Below, piece after piece: positions 1 through 7,407 of a DNA stretch of 41,216 bases. The DNA is from Flavobacteriaceae bacterium (lineage in GTDB: Bacteria > Bacteroidota > Bacteroidia > Flavobacteriales > Flavobacteriaceae). The number at the start of each line of letters is the position of its first letter. Within the stretch, counting starts at the first letter, position 1. Location of the stretch: NCBI GenBank assembly GCA_030835845.1, contig JAUROD010000054.1, positions 1-41,216 on the forward strand, read 5' to 3'. Under the pieces are notes generated by a model that saw only the letters and a list, made by a program, of their open reading frames with translations, was not told where the DNA came from and made no database searches. Both the position numbers and the translations under genes were made by a program.

Positions 1-394
1 CATATTCCTTACGCTCCTCCTCTAGAATTTCTATTCCAGCAGACTGAAGTGCTTTTACAAAGTGTATCGATGACCCATCCATTATAGGTGGTTCAGGTGC
101 GTCTAAGTGAATATAGCAATTGTCTATTTGTAAACCAACAAGAGCTGAAAGTACGTGCTCTGAAGTGTGTATACGAACACCATTTTTATCAAGGTTAGTT
201 CCTCGCTTTGTATCAGATGCCCATTGTACATCGGCTTCAACTTCAGGGCTTCCATCCAAGTCATAACGGACAAAGACATATCCTGTATCAGCGGGAGCAG
301 GCTTGAATATTAAATTTACATTTTTGCCAGTATGTAAACCTACACCTGTCAAACTAACATCATTTTGAATTGTAGTCTGCAAATTATTTTTCAT
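1..394 (-). CDS. lpxC: UDP-3-O-acyl-N-acetylglucosamine deacetylase, N-terminal part (window edge)
   Basis: This enzyme removes the acetyl group from UDP-3-O-acyl-GlcNAc, the committed step of lipid A synthesis in the cytoplasm. Only the first 131 codons are present; the gene runs off the left edge. Visible features are the N-terminal block with [11 protein letters not shown] (residues 14-24), the zinc-binding block [10 protein letters not shown] (76-85, with E79 and H80 at the usual Glu-His positions) and the substrate-pocket block PIMDGSS (103-109). The ATG overlaps the end of lpxD by 11 bases, so the two are surely co-transcribed and probably translationally coupled. In Bacteroidota this gene is commonly fused to fabZ, with lpxA downstream; whether that holds here cannot be seen. 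Confidence 0.95.
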   Translation of the reverse strand, partial: MKNNLQTTIQNDVSLTGVGLHTGKNVNLIFKPAPADTGYVFVRYDLDGSPEVEADVQWASDTKRGTNLDKNGVRIHTSEHVLSALVGLQIDNCYIHLDAPEPPIMDGSSIHFVKALQSAGIEILEEERKEY

Positions 395-1409
395 TTTTAG
401 CTTTTTCAAGTTCTTCAAGTCGTTTCACAATAGCTGGAAAACGTTTAAAATATATGTATGATTTGTTGTAATTTCTATATTCAAATGCTGGGGTTCCTTG
501 TATTGAAATATTATCTGAAATATTACTAGTAACTCCTGTCTGTCCCTGAATACTAACATTATTTCCAATAGTTAAGTGTCCAACGATACCAACTTGTCCA
601 CCAATAATGCAATTCATTCCTATTTTTGACGAGCCCGCTATACCAGATTGAGCAGCAATAACAGTATTTTCTCCAATTTCTACATTATGTGCAACTTGAA
701 TTTGATTATCCAATTTGACACCTTTTCTAATTTTAGTTGAGCCAAGCGTTGCACGGTCAATAGTTGAATTTGCTCCAATTTCGACATAATCCTCAATTAT
801 TACATTTCCTGTTTGAGGAATTTTGCGATAGCTACCGTCATCGGTTGGAGCATAACCAAATCCATCGGACCCAATAACACAACCACTGAAAATTTCACAA
901 TTATGACCAATATGAGTATCATAATGAATTACAGTATTTGGTTGAATTGTGGTATTATCACCAATTATAACATTATCTTCAATAATAACATGCGAATGAA
1001 TACTTACATTGCTACCAATAACTACATTTTTACCAACTATGCTGAAATGACCTAAATAAGTGTTTTTACCAAATTTAACAGAAGGGTCATAAATAGCAGT
1101 TTCTTCAATTCCTGAGCGAACCTCTTTTTGCTTATTGTAAAATTCTAATAATGTTGTAAATGCTTGGTAAGCATCTTCTACCCGTATTAGGGTTAAATTT
1201 ATTTCTTGATCTGGTCTAAATGATTTATTTACTACTACTATAGAAGCGTTTGTAGTATATATGAAAGGGGTGTATTTAAGATTAGCCAAAAAAGTAAGTG
1301 AACCTATAACTCCCTCCTCAATTTTAGACAATTGTGAAACCTCAACAGTTGGATCTCCATCCACACTTCCACTTAATAATTCCGCGATTTGCGCAGCCGT
1401 AAATTTCAT
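384..1409 (-). CDS. lpxD: UDP-3-O-acylglucosamine N-acyltransferase
   Basis: LpxD adds the second, N-linked acyl chain to UDP-3-O-acylglucosamine in lipid A synthesis. The 341-residue product has the normal family length. An N-terminal uridine-binding domain (about 1-100) is followed by a left-handed beta-helix of hexapeptide repeats (about 105-320; for example IGSNVS, IIEDNV, IGDNTT). His241 in the block [10 protein letters not shown] lies where the catalytic His of E. coli LpxD (His239) sits. A short charged C-terminal tail ends the protein. The ATG is preceded by a good Bacteroidota -7 element two bases away, and the 3' end overlaps lpxC, as expected for a lipid A operon. Confidence 0.96.
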   Translation of the reverse strand: MKFTAAQIAELLSGSVDGDPTVEVSQLSKIEEGVIGSLTFLANLKYTPFIYTTNASIVVVNKSFRPDQEINLTLIRVEDAYQAFTTLLEFYNKQKEVRSGIEETAIYDPSVKFGKNTYLGHFSIVGKNVVIGSNVSIHSHVIIEDNVIIGDNTTIQPNTVIHYDTHIGHNCEIFSGCVIGSDGFGYAPTDDGSYRKIPQTGNVIIEDYVEIGANSTIDRATLGSTKIRKGVKLDNQIQVAHNVEIGENTVIAAQSGIAGSSKIGMNCIIGGQVGIVGHLTIGNNVSIQGQTGVTSNISDNISIQGTPAFEYRNYNKSYIYFKRFPAIVKRLEELEKAKNEK

Positions 1410-1410
1410 T

Positions 1411-1422
1411 AGTGCAAAAATA
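1411..1422 (-). promoter_or_regulatory. Candidate -7 promoter element of lpxD with TTTGCACT block
   Basis: On the minus strand TATTTTTG (1422-1415) matches the Bacteroidota -7 consensus TAnnTTTG. It runs directly into CACTA and then the lpxD ATG at 1409. A transcript starting the usual few bases downstream would have almost no leader. I see no convincing -33 TTTG at the right distance, so the promoter call rests on the -7 element and on the same TTTGCACT block recurring before three other minus-strand genes. Confidence 0.45.
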
Positions 1423-1436
1423 TAAAAATTAAAGCA

Positions 1437-2654
1437 TTATTTAAGCTTCGGGTAGCATAGATAATACTTTGTTTCCTTTCCCTGTAAACTATCGCCAACA
1501 AATAAATTAGAGACATTTTCGAAAGACTTAACTTGATTTTTTTTATTCATAATTCGAATTGCGTTCTTCTTTGGGGCATAAATTTGGTTTGATATTGCTC
1601 CTTTGAAAACAAACGGATCAATTAAGTCTTTAGACCAACCCATCTTTCTAAGTTTTTCTTTTTTTCGTTCAATATGCTTATCTTCAAATGGTTTATCCGC
1701 AATTTTAATTTTTAACAAATCTCTGTTTAAAATACGTCGCGAAAAATGTACCAAAACTTCATCTTCACAAAATTGCCATTGTTTAAGTGTAGCCAAAATA
1801 TCAATATCATCAAGTAAAGTAAATTTATCTAAGAGTAAAGGGTTTTTTATATCTATATTAGAACGTTTTAAAAAATACCCTAAAATAGGAGTAGTTGGCA
1901 AACTAATCTTATTTTGAATAAGCAATCGAGCTCTAGAAAGTGTTTTCTCCAAGAGAAGTTCTGCATTTAAACTCGTTTTATGTAAATAAACCTGCCAATA
2001 CATCATGCGTCTGGCTAGGACAAATTTTTCTACTGAAAATAGTCCATTCTCTTCAACTACTAGTTCATCATCAATTACATTAATCATTGATAATATTCGT
2101 TCAGAATTGATATTTCCCTCAAGTGCTCCAGTATAAAAACTATCTCTTTTTAGGTAATCTAAGCGATCTACGTCAAGCTGGCTAGAAACCAATTGATACA
2201 TGAATTTTCTACTGTAACTATTCGAGTAAATTTCAATTGCTAAGCTTAATTTATTACTAAATTTATTATTCAAAATCCGCATAAGTCCAATTGAAAGAGT
2301 TTCATGATGAACACCTAAAATAATTGATTCCTCCATCGCATGAGAAAATGGACCATGTCCAATATCGTGAAGAAGTATCGCGATTTTTAAAGCTTCAGCC
2401 TCATCTTCTGAAATTTGAATCCCCTTTTGCTTTAAAACACCTATCGCCTTGGTCATCAAATGCATCGCTCCAAGTGCATGTTCAAATCTCGAGTGTCGAG
2501 CGCCAGGAAATACAAGTGAAGAAAGACCCATTTGGGAAATTCTTCTTAGTCGCTGAAAATAGGGATGAGCAATTAAATCAAAAATTAATACCGAGTCGAT
2601 GCTAATAAATCCGTAAATTGGATCATTGAGAATTGGTAGCTTATGGGCTTTCAA
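1437..2654 (-). CDS. HD-domain phosphohydrolase (SAMHD1/dGTPase-like)
   Basis: This is a cytoplasmic metal-dependent phosphohydrolase of the HD superfamily, in the branch that includes dNTP triphosphohydrolases. Numbered from the start, the metal ligands appear as H59 in RFEHALG, H96-D97 in LLHDIGHGPFSH, and D163 in LDVDRLDYLKRD. That last block also matches the nucleotide-contact block of SAMHD1 (R164, Y167, D171). The 405-residue length is normal for the flavobacterial family. No ATG lies near the N terminus: an in-frame stop sits just upstream and the first plausible start is TTG at 2654, which puts the domain start (LPILNDPIYGF) in the usual place. The gene diverges from porX with only 29 bases between starts. 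The exact substrate is not known from sequence. Confidence 0.88.
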   Translation of the reverse strand: MKAHKLPILNDPIYGFISIDSVLIFDLIAHPYFQRLRRISQMGLSSLVFPGARHSRFEHALGAMHLMTKAIGVLKQKGIQISEDEAEALKIAILLHDIGHGPFSHAMEESIILGVHHETLSIGLMRILNNKFSNKLSLAIEIYSNSYSRKFMYQLVSSQLDVDRLDYLKRDSFYTGALEGNINSERILSMINVIDDELVVEENGLFSVEKFVLARRMMYWQVYLHKTSLNAELLLEKTLSRARLLIQNKISLPTTPILGYFLKRSNIDIKNPLLLDKFTLLDDIDILATLKQWQFCEDEVLVHFSRRILNRDLLKIKIADKPFEDKHIERKKEKLRKMGWSKDLIDPFVFKGAISNQIYAPKKNAIRIMNKKNQVKSFENVSNLFVGDSLQGKETKYYLCYPKLK

Positions 2655-2669
2655 GGATGTTTATTTTTA

Positions 2670-2699
2670 CAAATATAACGAATATGCAATCAATCCAAA
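2670..2699 (-). promoter_or_regulatory. Candidate promoter of the HD phosphohydrolase gene
   Basis: Reading the minus strand, TTTG (2699-2696) is followed after 18 bases by TATATTTG (2677-2670). This matches the flavobacterial pattern of a -33 TTG/TTTG and a -7 TAnnTTTG. The predicted start of transcription lies about 10 bases before the TTG start codon. The element overlaps the first codons of the divergent porX gene, so the two genes share a very compact regulatory space. Confidence 0.55.
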
Positions 2700-4234
2700 T
2701 TTTATGGGTGGACGATGAGATAGAGCTTCTTAAATCTCATATCCTCTTTTTGGCTTCAAGAGGATACGAAACAAAAGCTTGTAATAATGGTCAAGAAGCA
2801 CTCGAATTGATTAATTTAAATAGCTTCGATGTTATTTTACTCGACGAAAACATGCCTGGTTTGAATGGACTGGAGACCCTTTCATTGATTAAAGAGACAC
2901 AGCCTGGACTTCCCGTTATAATGGTTACAAAAAATGAGGAGGAGCGTATTATGGAGAAAGCAATTGGTTCTAAAATTTCTGACTATTTAATTAAGCCTGT
3001 CAATCCACATCAAATTCTATCATCTTTGAAAAAGATTCTAAATCATCAAGATTTAATTTCTGAAAGGACATCATTAAAATACCAAAAGGAATTTCAAAAA
3101 ATTGCTCTAGAATTACATGATTTATCCTCTGCCAAACAGTGGAGTAAATTTTTTCAAAAAATGACCTTTTGGGAGTTAGAACTTGAACAGCTCGAAGATA
3201 AAGAAATGTTAGAAATTTTTATATCTCAATACAGAGAAGCTAATATCCTTTTTGCCAAGTTTGTGGAAAATAATTACAGAGATTGGATAAATAATTCAAC
3301 AGAAGATGTCCTTTTATCTCACCAATTATTTAAAGAAAGGGTAATTCCTGTGCTCAGTGACAATTGCCCTACTTTACTACTTGTAATTGACAACTTAAGG
3401 TATGATCAATGGAAAACAATCGAGCCTTATCTATTGAAGTATTACAATAAAAAGAATGAGGAGGTTTATTTCAGTATTCTTCCTACCTGTACACAATATG
3501 CACGAAACTCTATCTTTGCTGGCTTAACTCCGTTAGAAATAAAGACACATTTACCGCACTATTGGAGAGATGATCATGAAGAAGGTGGGAAAAATTTATT
3601 TGAGGCAGAATTGTTAGAGTCTCTTTGGAAAAGACTATTAATTAATGGGAATCAAGAGTATACCAAAATAACTGATCTCAATGCAGCTAAAAAAGTGTCT
3701 CGAGAACTTTCAAAAAATAGGAAAAACAAGTTAACAACAGTAGTTTATAATTTTGTCGATATGATTTCTCATGCTAAATCTGAAATGGAAATAATTAAAG
3801 AATTAGCATCGGACAACAAAGCTTATAGGTCACTAACTGAAAGTTGGTTCAAAAACTCTCCCTTAATTGAGTTAATTCAAACAGCACAAAAAGAAGGATT
3901 TAATCTGATTATTACTACAGATCACGGTACAATTAATGTTGATACAGCAGTTGAAGTTATTGGAGATAGAGAGACTTCATCCAATTTGCGTTATAAAACT
4001 GGAAAAAATTTAAAATATCCCAATAAAAAAGCAATGGAGGTTTTTTCTCCAGAAGAAATTAAGCTTCCAAAAAACGGGATTAATAGCAGCTATATATTTG
4101 CAAAAGAGAGTAACTATTTTGTCTATCCAAAGAATTTTAAGCATTACGCAAATATTTTTCTTAATAGTTACCAACATGGAGGTATTTCAATGGAAGAAAT
4201 GATGATTCCTTTTGTATTTTTAACCCCAAAATAA
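2684..4234 (+). CDS. porX: PorX, response regulator with PglZ domain (type IX secretion control)
   Basis: PorX is the response regulator paired with the kinase PorY; it controls and physically supports the type IX secretion system. Residues 1-115 form a CheY-like receiver with acidic pair D10/D11, phospho-acceptor D54 (ILLDENMPG), T82 and K104. A helical linker follows (about 120-215). The C-terminal PglZ domain of the alkaline phosphatase superfamily shows D236 (VIDNLRYDQ), the nucleophile-loop Thr in LPTCTQYARNS (268/270), D359 and H363, D413-H414 (TTDHG) and H498. PorX has no DNA-binding output domain, consistent with this layout. The ATG at 2684 gives 516 residues, the usual family length; an upstream start at 2633 would add 17 residues inside the divergent gene and is unlikely. 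tsaE follows after 5 bases. Confidence 0.95.
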   Translation: MQSIQILWVDDEIELLKSHILFLASRGYETKACNNGQEALELINLNSFDVILLDENMPGLNGLETLSLIKETQPGLPVIMVTKNEEERIMEKAIGSKISDYLIKPVNPHQILSSLKKILNHQDLISERTSLKYQKEFQKIALELHDLSSAKQWSKFFQKMTFWELELEQLEDKEMLEIFISQYREANILFAKFVENNYRDWINNSTEDVLLSHQLFKERVIPVLSDNCPTLLLVIDNLRYDQWKTIEPYLLKYYNKKNEEVYFSILPTCTQYARNSIFAGLTPLEIKTHLPHYWRDDHEEGGKNLFEAELLESLWKRLLINGNQEYTKITDLNAAKKVSRELSKNRKNKLTTVVYNFVDMISHAKSEMEIIKELASDNKAYRSLTESWFKNSPLIELIQTAQKEGFNLIITTDHGTINVDTAVEVIGDRETSSNLRYKTGKNLKYPNKKAMEVFSPEEIKLPKNGINSSYIFAKESNYFVYPKNFKHYANIFLNSYQHGGISMEEMMIPFVFLTPK

Positions 4235-4239
4235 AAAAT

Positions 4240-4653
4240 TTGACAGAACAATACATTTTAAGTGAAATCGTTGATTTGGCAAAAAGGATCAAAGGTCTTT
4301 TGCATCACAAAATAGTTCTTATTGATGGACCAATGGGTGCTGGAAAAACCACTTTTATAAAAGCTTTATGCAATGAATTAGAAGTTAAAGACACGGTTAG
4401 TAGTCCGACTTTTTCTTTAATCAATGAATATATAACATCAAGTGGTAAGTTAATTTATCATTTTGATTGTTATCGTATTGAAAACAGCCAAGAAGCTCTT
4501 GATTTTGGAGTAGAGGAATACTTAGATTCTGGGAATTTATGTTTAATTGAATGGTCTGATAAGATAAGTGATCTAATACCAAAAGAGATTCATCAAATAA
4601 AAATAAACCCCCTGTCCAATGGAAAACGTCAATTAACATTTAATACATTATGA
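4240..4653 (+). CDS. tsaE: tRNA threonylcarbamoyladenosine biosynthesis ATPase TsaE
   Basis: TsaE is the small ATPase that supports the TsaB-TsaD complex in making the t6A modification at position 37 of ANN-decoding tRNAs. The 137-residue product has a P-loop (GPMGAGKTT, 30-38), the family block SSPTFSLINEY and the late block LIEWSDK. The start is TTG at 4240, five bases after the porX stop; no ATG is available upstream in this frame and the position matches the normal N terminus. The 3' end overlaps the next gene by four bases (ATGA type). A porX-tsaE neighbourhood is, to my knowledge, common in Flavobacteriia. Confidence 0.93.
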   Translation: MTEQYILSEIVDLAKRIKGLLHHKIVLIDGPMGAGKTTFIKALCNELEVKDTVSSPTFSLINEYITSSGKLIYHFDCYRIENSQEALDFGVEEYLDSGNLCLIEWSDKISDLIPKEIHQIKINPLSNGKRQLTFNTL

Positions 4654-5006
4654 ATATCTTAAACCGTATCGGATATTACTTAGGTGGATTTGCAATTGGA
4701 TTGATTATCGTTTTTTTTGTTTTCAACGGAAAAAGAACACAATGTCATTATGGACCTCAAGCAAGGGTAATTGATAATATAAGTCAAAAAGAATGGGTAA
4801 TCATTGATTCAACCTCTGTTCTTTTTCCTATAGATAGTCTTAAAAAAAGGCAATTGCTAAAAGGAGCTAAAATTGATTTTAGTGCGAGTGACACTTCATT
4901 GGATAGCTGTAAGATTTACAGTATAAAAACGAGTTTCAATAATTCGAAACAATCCATTCTTGTCAAAAATTGTAAAAATCAAGTTATAGTGATTGAGACA
5001 AAATAG
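4650..5006 (+). CDS. Small single-pass membrane protein of unknown function
   Basis: The 118-residue product has one N-terminal hydrophobic segment (about residues 8-26, GYYLGGFAIGLIIVFFVF) followed by NGKRTQC and a soluble domain of about 85 residues with three more cysteines (two in DSCKIY and VKNCK contexts). It may be inserted as a signal anchor with the domain outside the cytoplasm. The start overlaps the tsaE stop (ATGA), so it is translated with tsaE. It resembles small flavobacterial proteins that I recall as carrying a DUF4258 label, but I cannot confirm the family. No function is proposed. Confidence 0.8.
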   Translation: MNILNRIGYYLGGFAIGLIIVFFVFNGKRTQCHYGPQARVIDNISQKEWVIIDSTSVLFPIDSLKKRQLLKGAKIDFSASDTSLDSCKIYSIKTSFNNSKQSILVKNCKNQVIVIETK

Positions 5007-5007
5007 A

Positions 5008-6174
5008 TTAATTCACTTTTCTTCGTTTTCTTTCTTTTAGAAGTAATTCCAATTCACGAACTGTCTGTCCAGCAACTGATGTATTTTCCTCGGCACGTCT
5101 TATGAGGTAGGGAAGTACGTCTTTGACAGGACCAAAAGGGAGATATTTTGATACTTGAAACCCACTATTTGCTAAATTAAAAGTGATATGATCACTCATC
5201 CCATAAAGTTGTCCAAACCAAATATGTGGATGGTTATATTTGATTTTTCGCTTTTTCATTTCATCTATTAGTAGGTATGTACTGTCCTCATTGTGACTTC
5301 CCATATATAGTGCAAGATGAATAAGGTTATTTAATATAAACTGTAATGCTTCGTTAAAATTATTGTCAGTTGCTGCTTTTGATGAACATATTGGATTTCC
5401 GTAACCTAATGATTTTGCACGATCAGCTTCTTTTTCCATGTACGCACCTCGTACAAGTTTTATTCCAGCTACAAAGCCTTTTGATTTGGCTTTTACTAAA
5501 AGTTCTTCCAAATAATCCATTTTTTTACTTAGATACATTTGAGCAGTGGTGTATACTATAGCTTTTTCTGTATTAAACATAGACATCATCTCCTCTACTA
5601 GTTCGTTAACAGCAGGTTGAATCCATGTTTCTTCAGCATCAATTAAGATACATATATCAAGATCTTTTGCCTTTTGACAGCAACGGATATATCGTTGCCT
5701 AATTCTTTCCCATGCAGCATTTTCATCATCGCTTAAAACTTGTCCTGAGCTCTTTTTTTCATAAAGCGAAAAGGAACCAAACCCTGATGGTTTAAATACT
5801 GAAAAAGGCAAAGCGACAGATTGAGTTGAAAGAGTTAATGTGTCTAATGTATTTGAAAGGCATTCGTCCAAACTAACTTCAGATTTTGCACCTTCAACAG
5901 AATAATCCAGTACAGAGTAAACCTTTTTTTGGAACAGCTTGTTTACAATTTTAAGAGATTCTTTTGCTGTTGTTCCTGCACAAAAATGATCAAAAACTGA
6001 GGCACGAATAAGCCCCTCAACAGGTAAATGTGATTTTAAAGCAAATTGTGCAACTTGAGTTCCTATTCGAACGAATGGTTGGTTCGCTATTAACTTAAAC
6101 AGAAAATAGGCTCTTTCCAGTTCAGCATCACTTTTTGAGGCAAAAGCAATTTGAGTATCATCAAATAACTTCAT
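5008..6174 (-). CDS. Proline dehydrogenase (FAD-dependent)
   Basis: This enzyme oxidises proline to delta-1-pyrroline-5-carboxylate with FAD, passing electrons to the respiratory chain. The 388-residue product is a stand-alone PRODH barrel, without the P5C dehydrogenase half of PutA. Diagnostic blocks are CILIDAEETW, GIKLVRGAYMEKE, MGSHNED, and the C-terminal substrate- and FAD-site block QLYGMSDHITF followed by KYLPFGPVKDVLPYLIRRAEEN, including the conserved RRAEEN. It converges with the plus-strand small membrane gene, one base between stops, and diverges from aroB. A terminator-like hairpin lies in its own upstream leader (see 6211-6242). Confidence 0.94.
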   Translation of the reverse strand: MKLFDDTQIAFASKSDAELERAYFLFKLIANQPFVRIGTQVAQFALKSHLPVEGLIRASVFDHFCAGTTAKESLKIVNKLFQKKVYSVLDYSVEGAKSEVSLDECLSNTLDTLTLSTQSVALPFSVFKPSGFGSFSLYEKKSSGQVLSDDENAAWERIRQRYIRCCQKAKDLDICILIDAEETWIQPAVNELVEEMMSMFNTEKAIVYTTAQMYLSKKMDYLEELLVKAKSKGFVAGIKLVRGAYMEKEADRAKSLGYGNPICSSKAATDNNFNEALQFILNNLIHLALYMGSHNEDSTYLLIDEMKKRKIKYNHPHIWFGQLYGMSDHITFNLANSGFQVSKYLPFGPVKDVLPYLIRRAEENTSVAGQTVRELELLLKERKRRKVN

Positions 6175-6210
6175 GTCAATTTTTATTGTAAAAGTGCGGA
6201 AATAAAGATT

Positions 6211-6242
6211 AAAAAAAAAGCAGTTCTTAAAAAAAGAACTGC
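6211..6242 (-). terminator. Intrinsic-terminator-like hairpin upstream of proline dehydrogenase
   Basis: A perfect 9-bp stem GCAGTTCTT / AAGAACTGC (6220-6228 with 6234-6242) encloses a 5-base loop. Read on the minus strand it is followed at once by nine T residues (6219-6211), the form of a Rho-independent terminator. It lies between two divergent genes and points toward proline dehydrogenase, 37 bases before its ATG. So it must end either a short RNA or an attenuated leader rather than a neighbouring gene. On the plus strand there is no T tract, so it would not serve an aroB-direction transcript. Confidence 0.6.
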
Positions 6243-6286
6243 CTCTTCATAAATAAAAATAGTTATATTATCTATCTGAGGTGATA

Positions 6287-6294
6287 CAAATATA
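6287..6294 (-). promoter_or_regulatory. Candidate -7 element for the proline dehydrogenase leader RNA
   Basis: TATATTTG on the minus strand matches TAnnTTTG. A transcript starting a few bases downstream would be about 70 bases long if it stopped at the hairpin at 6242-6211, and would enter proline dehydrogenase if it read through. No clear -33 TTG is seen at the usual distance, so this is tentative. Confidence 0.35.
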
Positions 6295-6320
6295 TACATG
6301 CTTTCTAAAAAATAAAAATG

Positions 6321-6328
6321 TATTTTTG
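6321..6328 (+). promoter_or_regulatory. Candidate -7 element of aroB
   Basis: TATTTTTG matches the Bacteroidota TAnnTTTG element and ends eight bases before the aroB ATG, predicting a very short leader. A good -33 element is not obvious. Confidence 0.35.
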
Positions 6329-6336
6329 TTAAAATT

Positions 6337-7407
6337 ATGAGAGCACCGATTAAAGCCCAAGACCACTTAATATATTTTATTGATAATCAGGTAGATGTCA
6401 TTCAAGATATATTAACAGAAAAAGACTATTCAAGCGTTTTTATTTTGGTAGATTCAAATACTGAAATTCATTGCCTTCCATATTTTATGGCAAATTATAA
6501 TTTACCAGAAACTTACGAAGTAATTTCTGTAGAAGCTGGTGAAGGAAATAAGCATCTCGAAACCTGTTTGGGAGTTTGGGAGGCATTATCAGAGTTGGGA
6601 GCAGATAGAAAAAGTATTTTGATTAATCTTGGTGGTGGAGTAATAACAGACCTAGGTGGATTCGTTGCGTCAACATTTAAAAGAGGTATTGACTTCATCA
6701 ATATTCCCACTTCACTCCTATCAATGGTTGATGCATCAGTAGGTGGTAAAACAGGTGTCGATCTTGGTCCACTTAAAAATCAAATAGGAGTAATTAAAAA
6801 CCCTAAAGGAGTTTTGATTGACAAACGTTTTTTAAATACGTTGCCCTCAAACGAATATCGATCAGGTTATGCTGAAATGTTAAAGCACGGACTTATACAC
6901 GACAAGAGTTATTGGAAGTTATTGAGCGACTTTAAAGCAATACAAGCAGACGACATTGATACTCACATTGCACATTCTGTTACAATAAAACAAACTGTTG
7001 TAAGCCAAGATCCCTTTGAATCTGGTATTCGCAAAATTTTGAATTTTGGTCATACATTAGGTCATGCAATCGAGTCTTATTTTTTAGTTCAAGAAAATAA
7101 GACTACCCTTTTACATGGAGAAGCAATTGCAATTGGAATGATTTTAGAAGCATTTATTTCCACTAAACTTTGTAATCTTTCATCAGAGCAATGCGACGAA
7201 ATTAAAGTAGTTTTTGATTCTATTTATCCGAAAATAAAATTTAAAAGAGAAGATTTTGAGCAGATAATTGATTTGCTTCAATTTGACAAGAAAAATAGTC
7301 ATGGTAAAATAAAGTTCGTATTGCTAGAAAAAATTGGCACAGCTGTTGTTGACATTGAGGTAAGCAATCAACTAATTCTTGATGCTTTTGACTATTACAT
7401 GCCTTAA
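6337..7407 (+). CDS. aroB: 3-Dehydroquinate synthase
   Basis: AroB converts DAHP to 3-dehydroquinate, the second step of the shikimate pathway, using NAD and a divalent metal. The 356-residue protein shows the NAD-binding glycine block NLGGGVITDLGGF (97-109), the PTSLLSMVDASVGGKTG block (124-140), and likely metal ligands E180 (YAEMLKHG), H243 (FGHTLGHAIE) and H260 (LLHGEAIAIGM). Length and start are standard. The stop TAA (7405-7407) is directly followed by the stop of the convergent PEP carboxylase gene, with no spacer and no hairpin. It is an isolated shikimate gene, with no other aro gene in view. Confidence 0.96.
   Translation: MRAPIKAQDHLIYFIDNQVDVIQDILTEKDYSSVFILVDSNTEIHCLPYFMANYNLPETYEVISVEAGEGNKHLETCLGVWEALSELGADRKSILINLGGGVITDLGGFVASTFKRGIDFINIPTSLLSMVDASVGGKTGVDLGPLKNQIGVIKNPKGVLIDKRFLNTLPSNEYRSGYAEMLKHGLIHDKSYWKLLSDFKAIQADDIDTHIAHSVTIKQTVVSQDPFESGIRKILNFGHTLGHAIESYFLVQENKTTLLHGEAIAIGMILEAFISTKLCNLSSEQCDEIKVVFDSIYPKIKFKREDFEQIIDLLQFDKKNSHGKIKFVLLEKIGTAVVDIEVSNQLILDAFDYYMP

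Noticed and set aside
813-1055. Plus-strand open frame opposite lpxD
   Set aside because: Its translation is Asn/Ile-rich and periodic only because the hexapeptide repeats of lpxD lie on the other strand.
2633-2683. Extended N terminus of PorX
   Set aside because: The extra 17 residues overlap the divergent gene's start and do not resemble the family; ATG 2684 begins exactly at the receiver domain.
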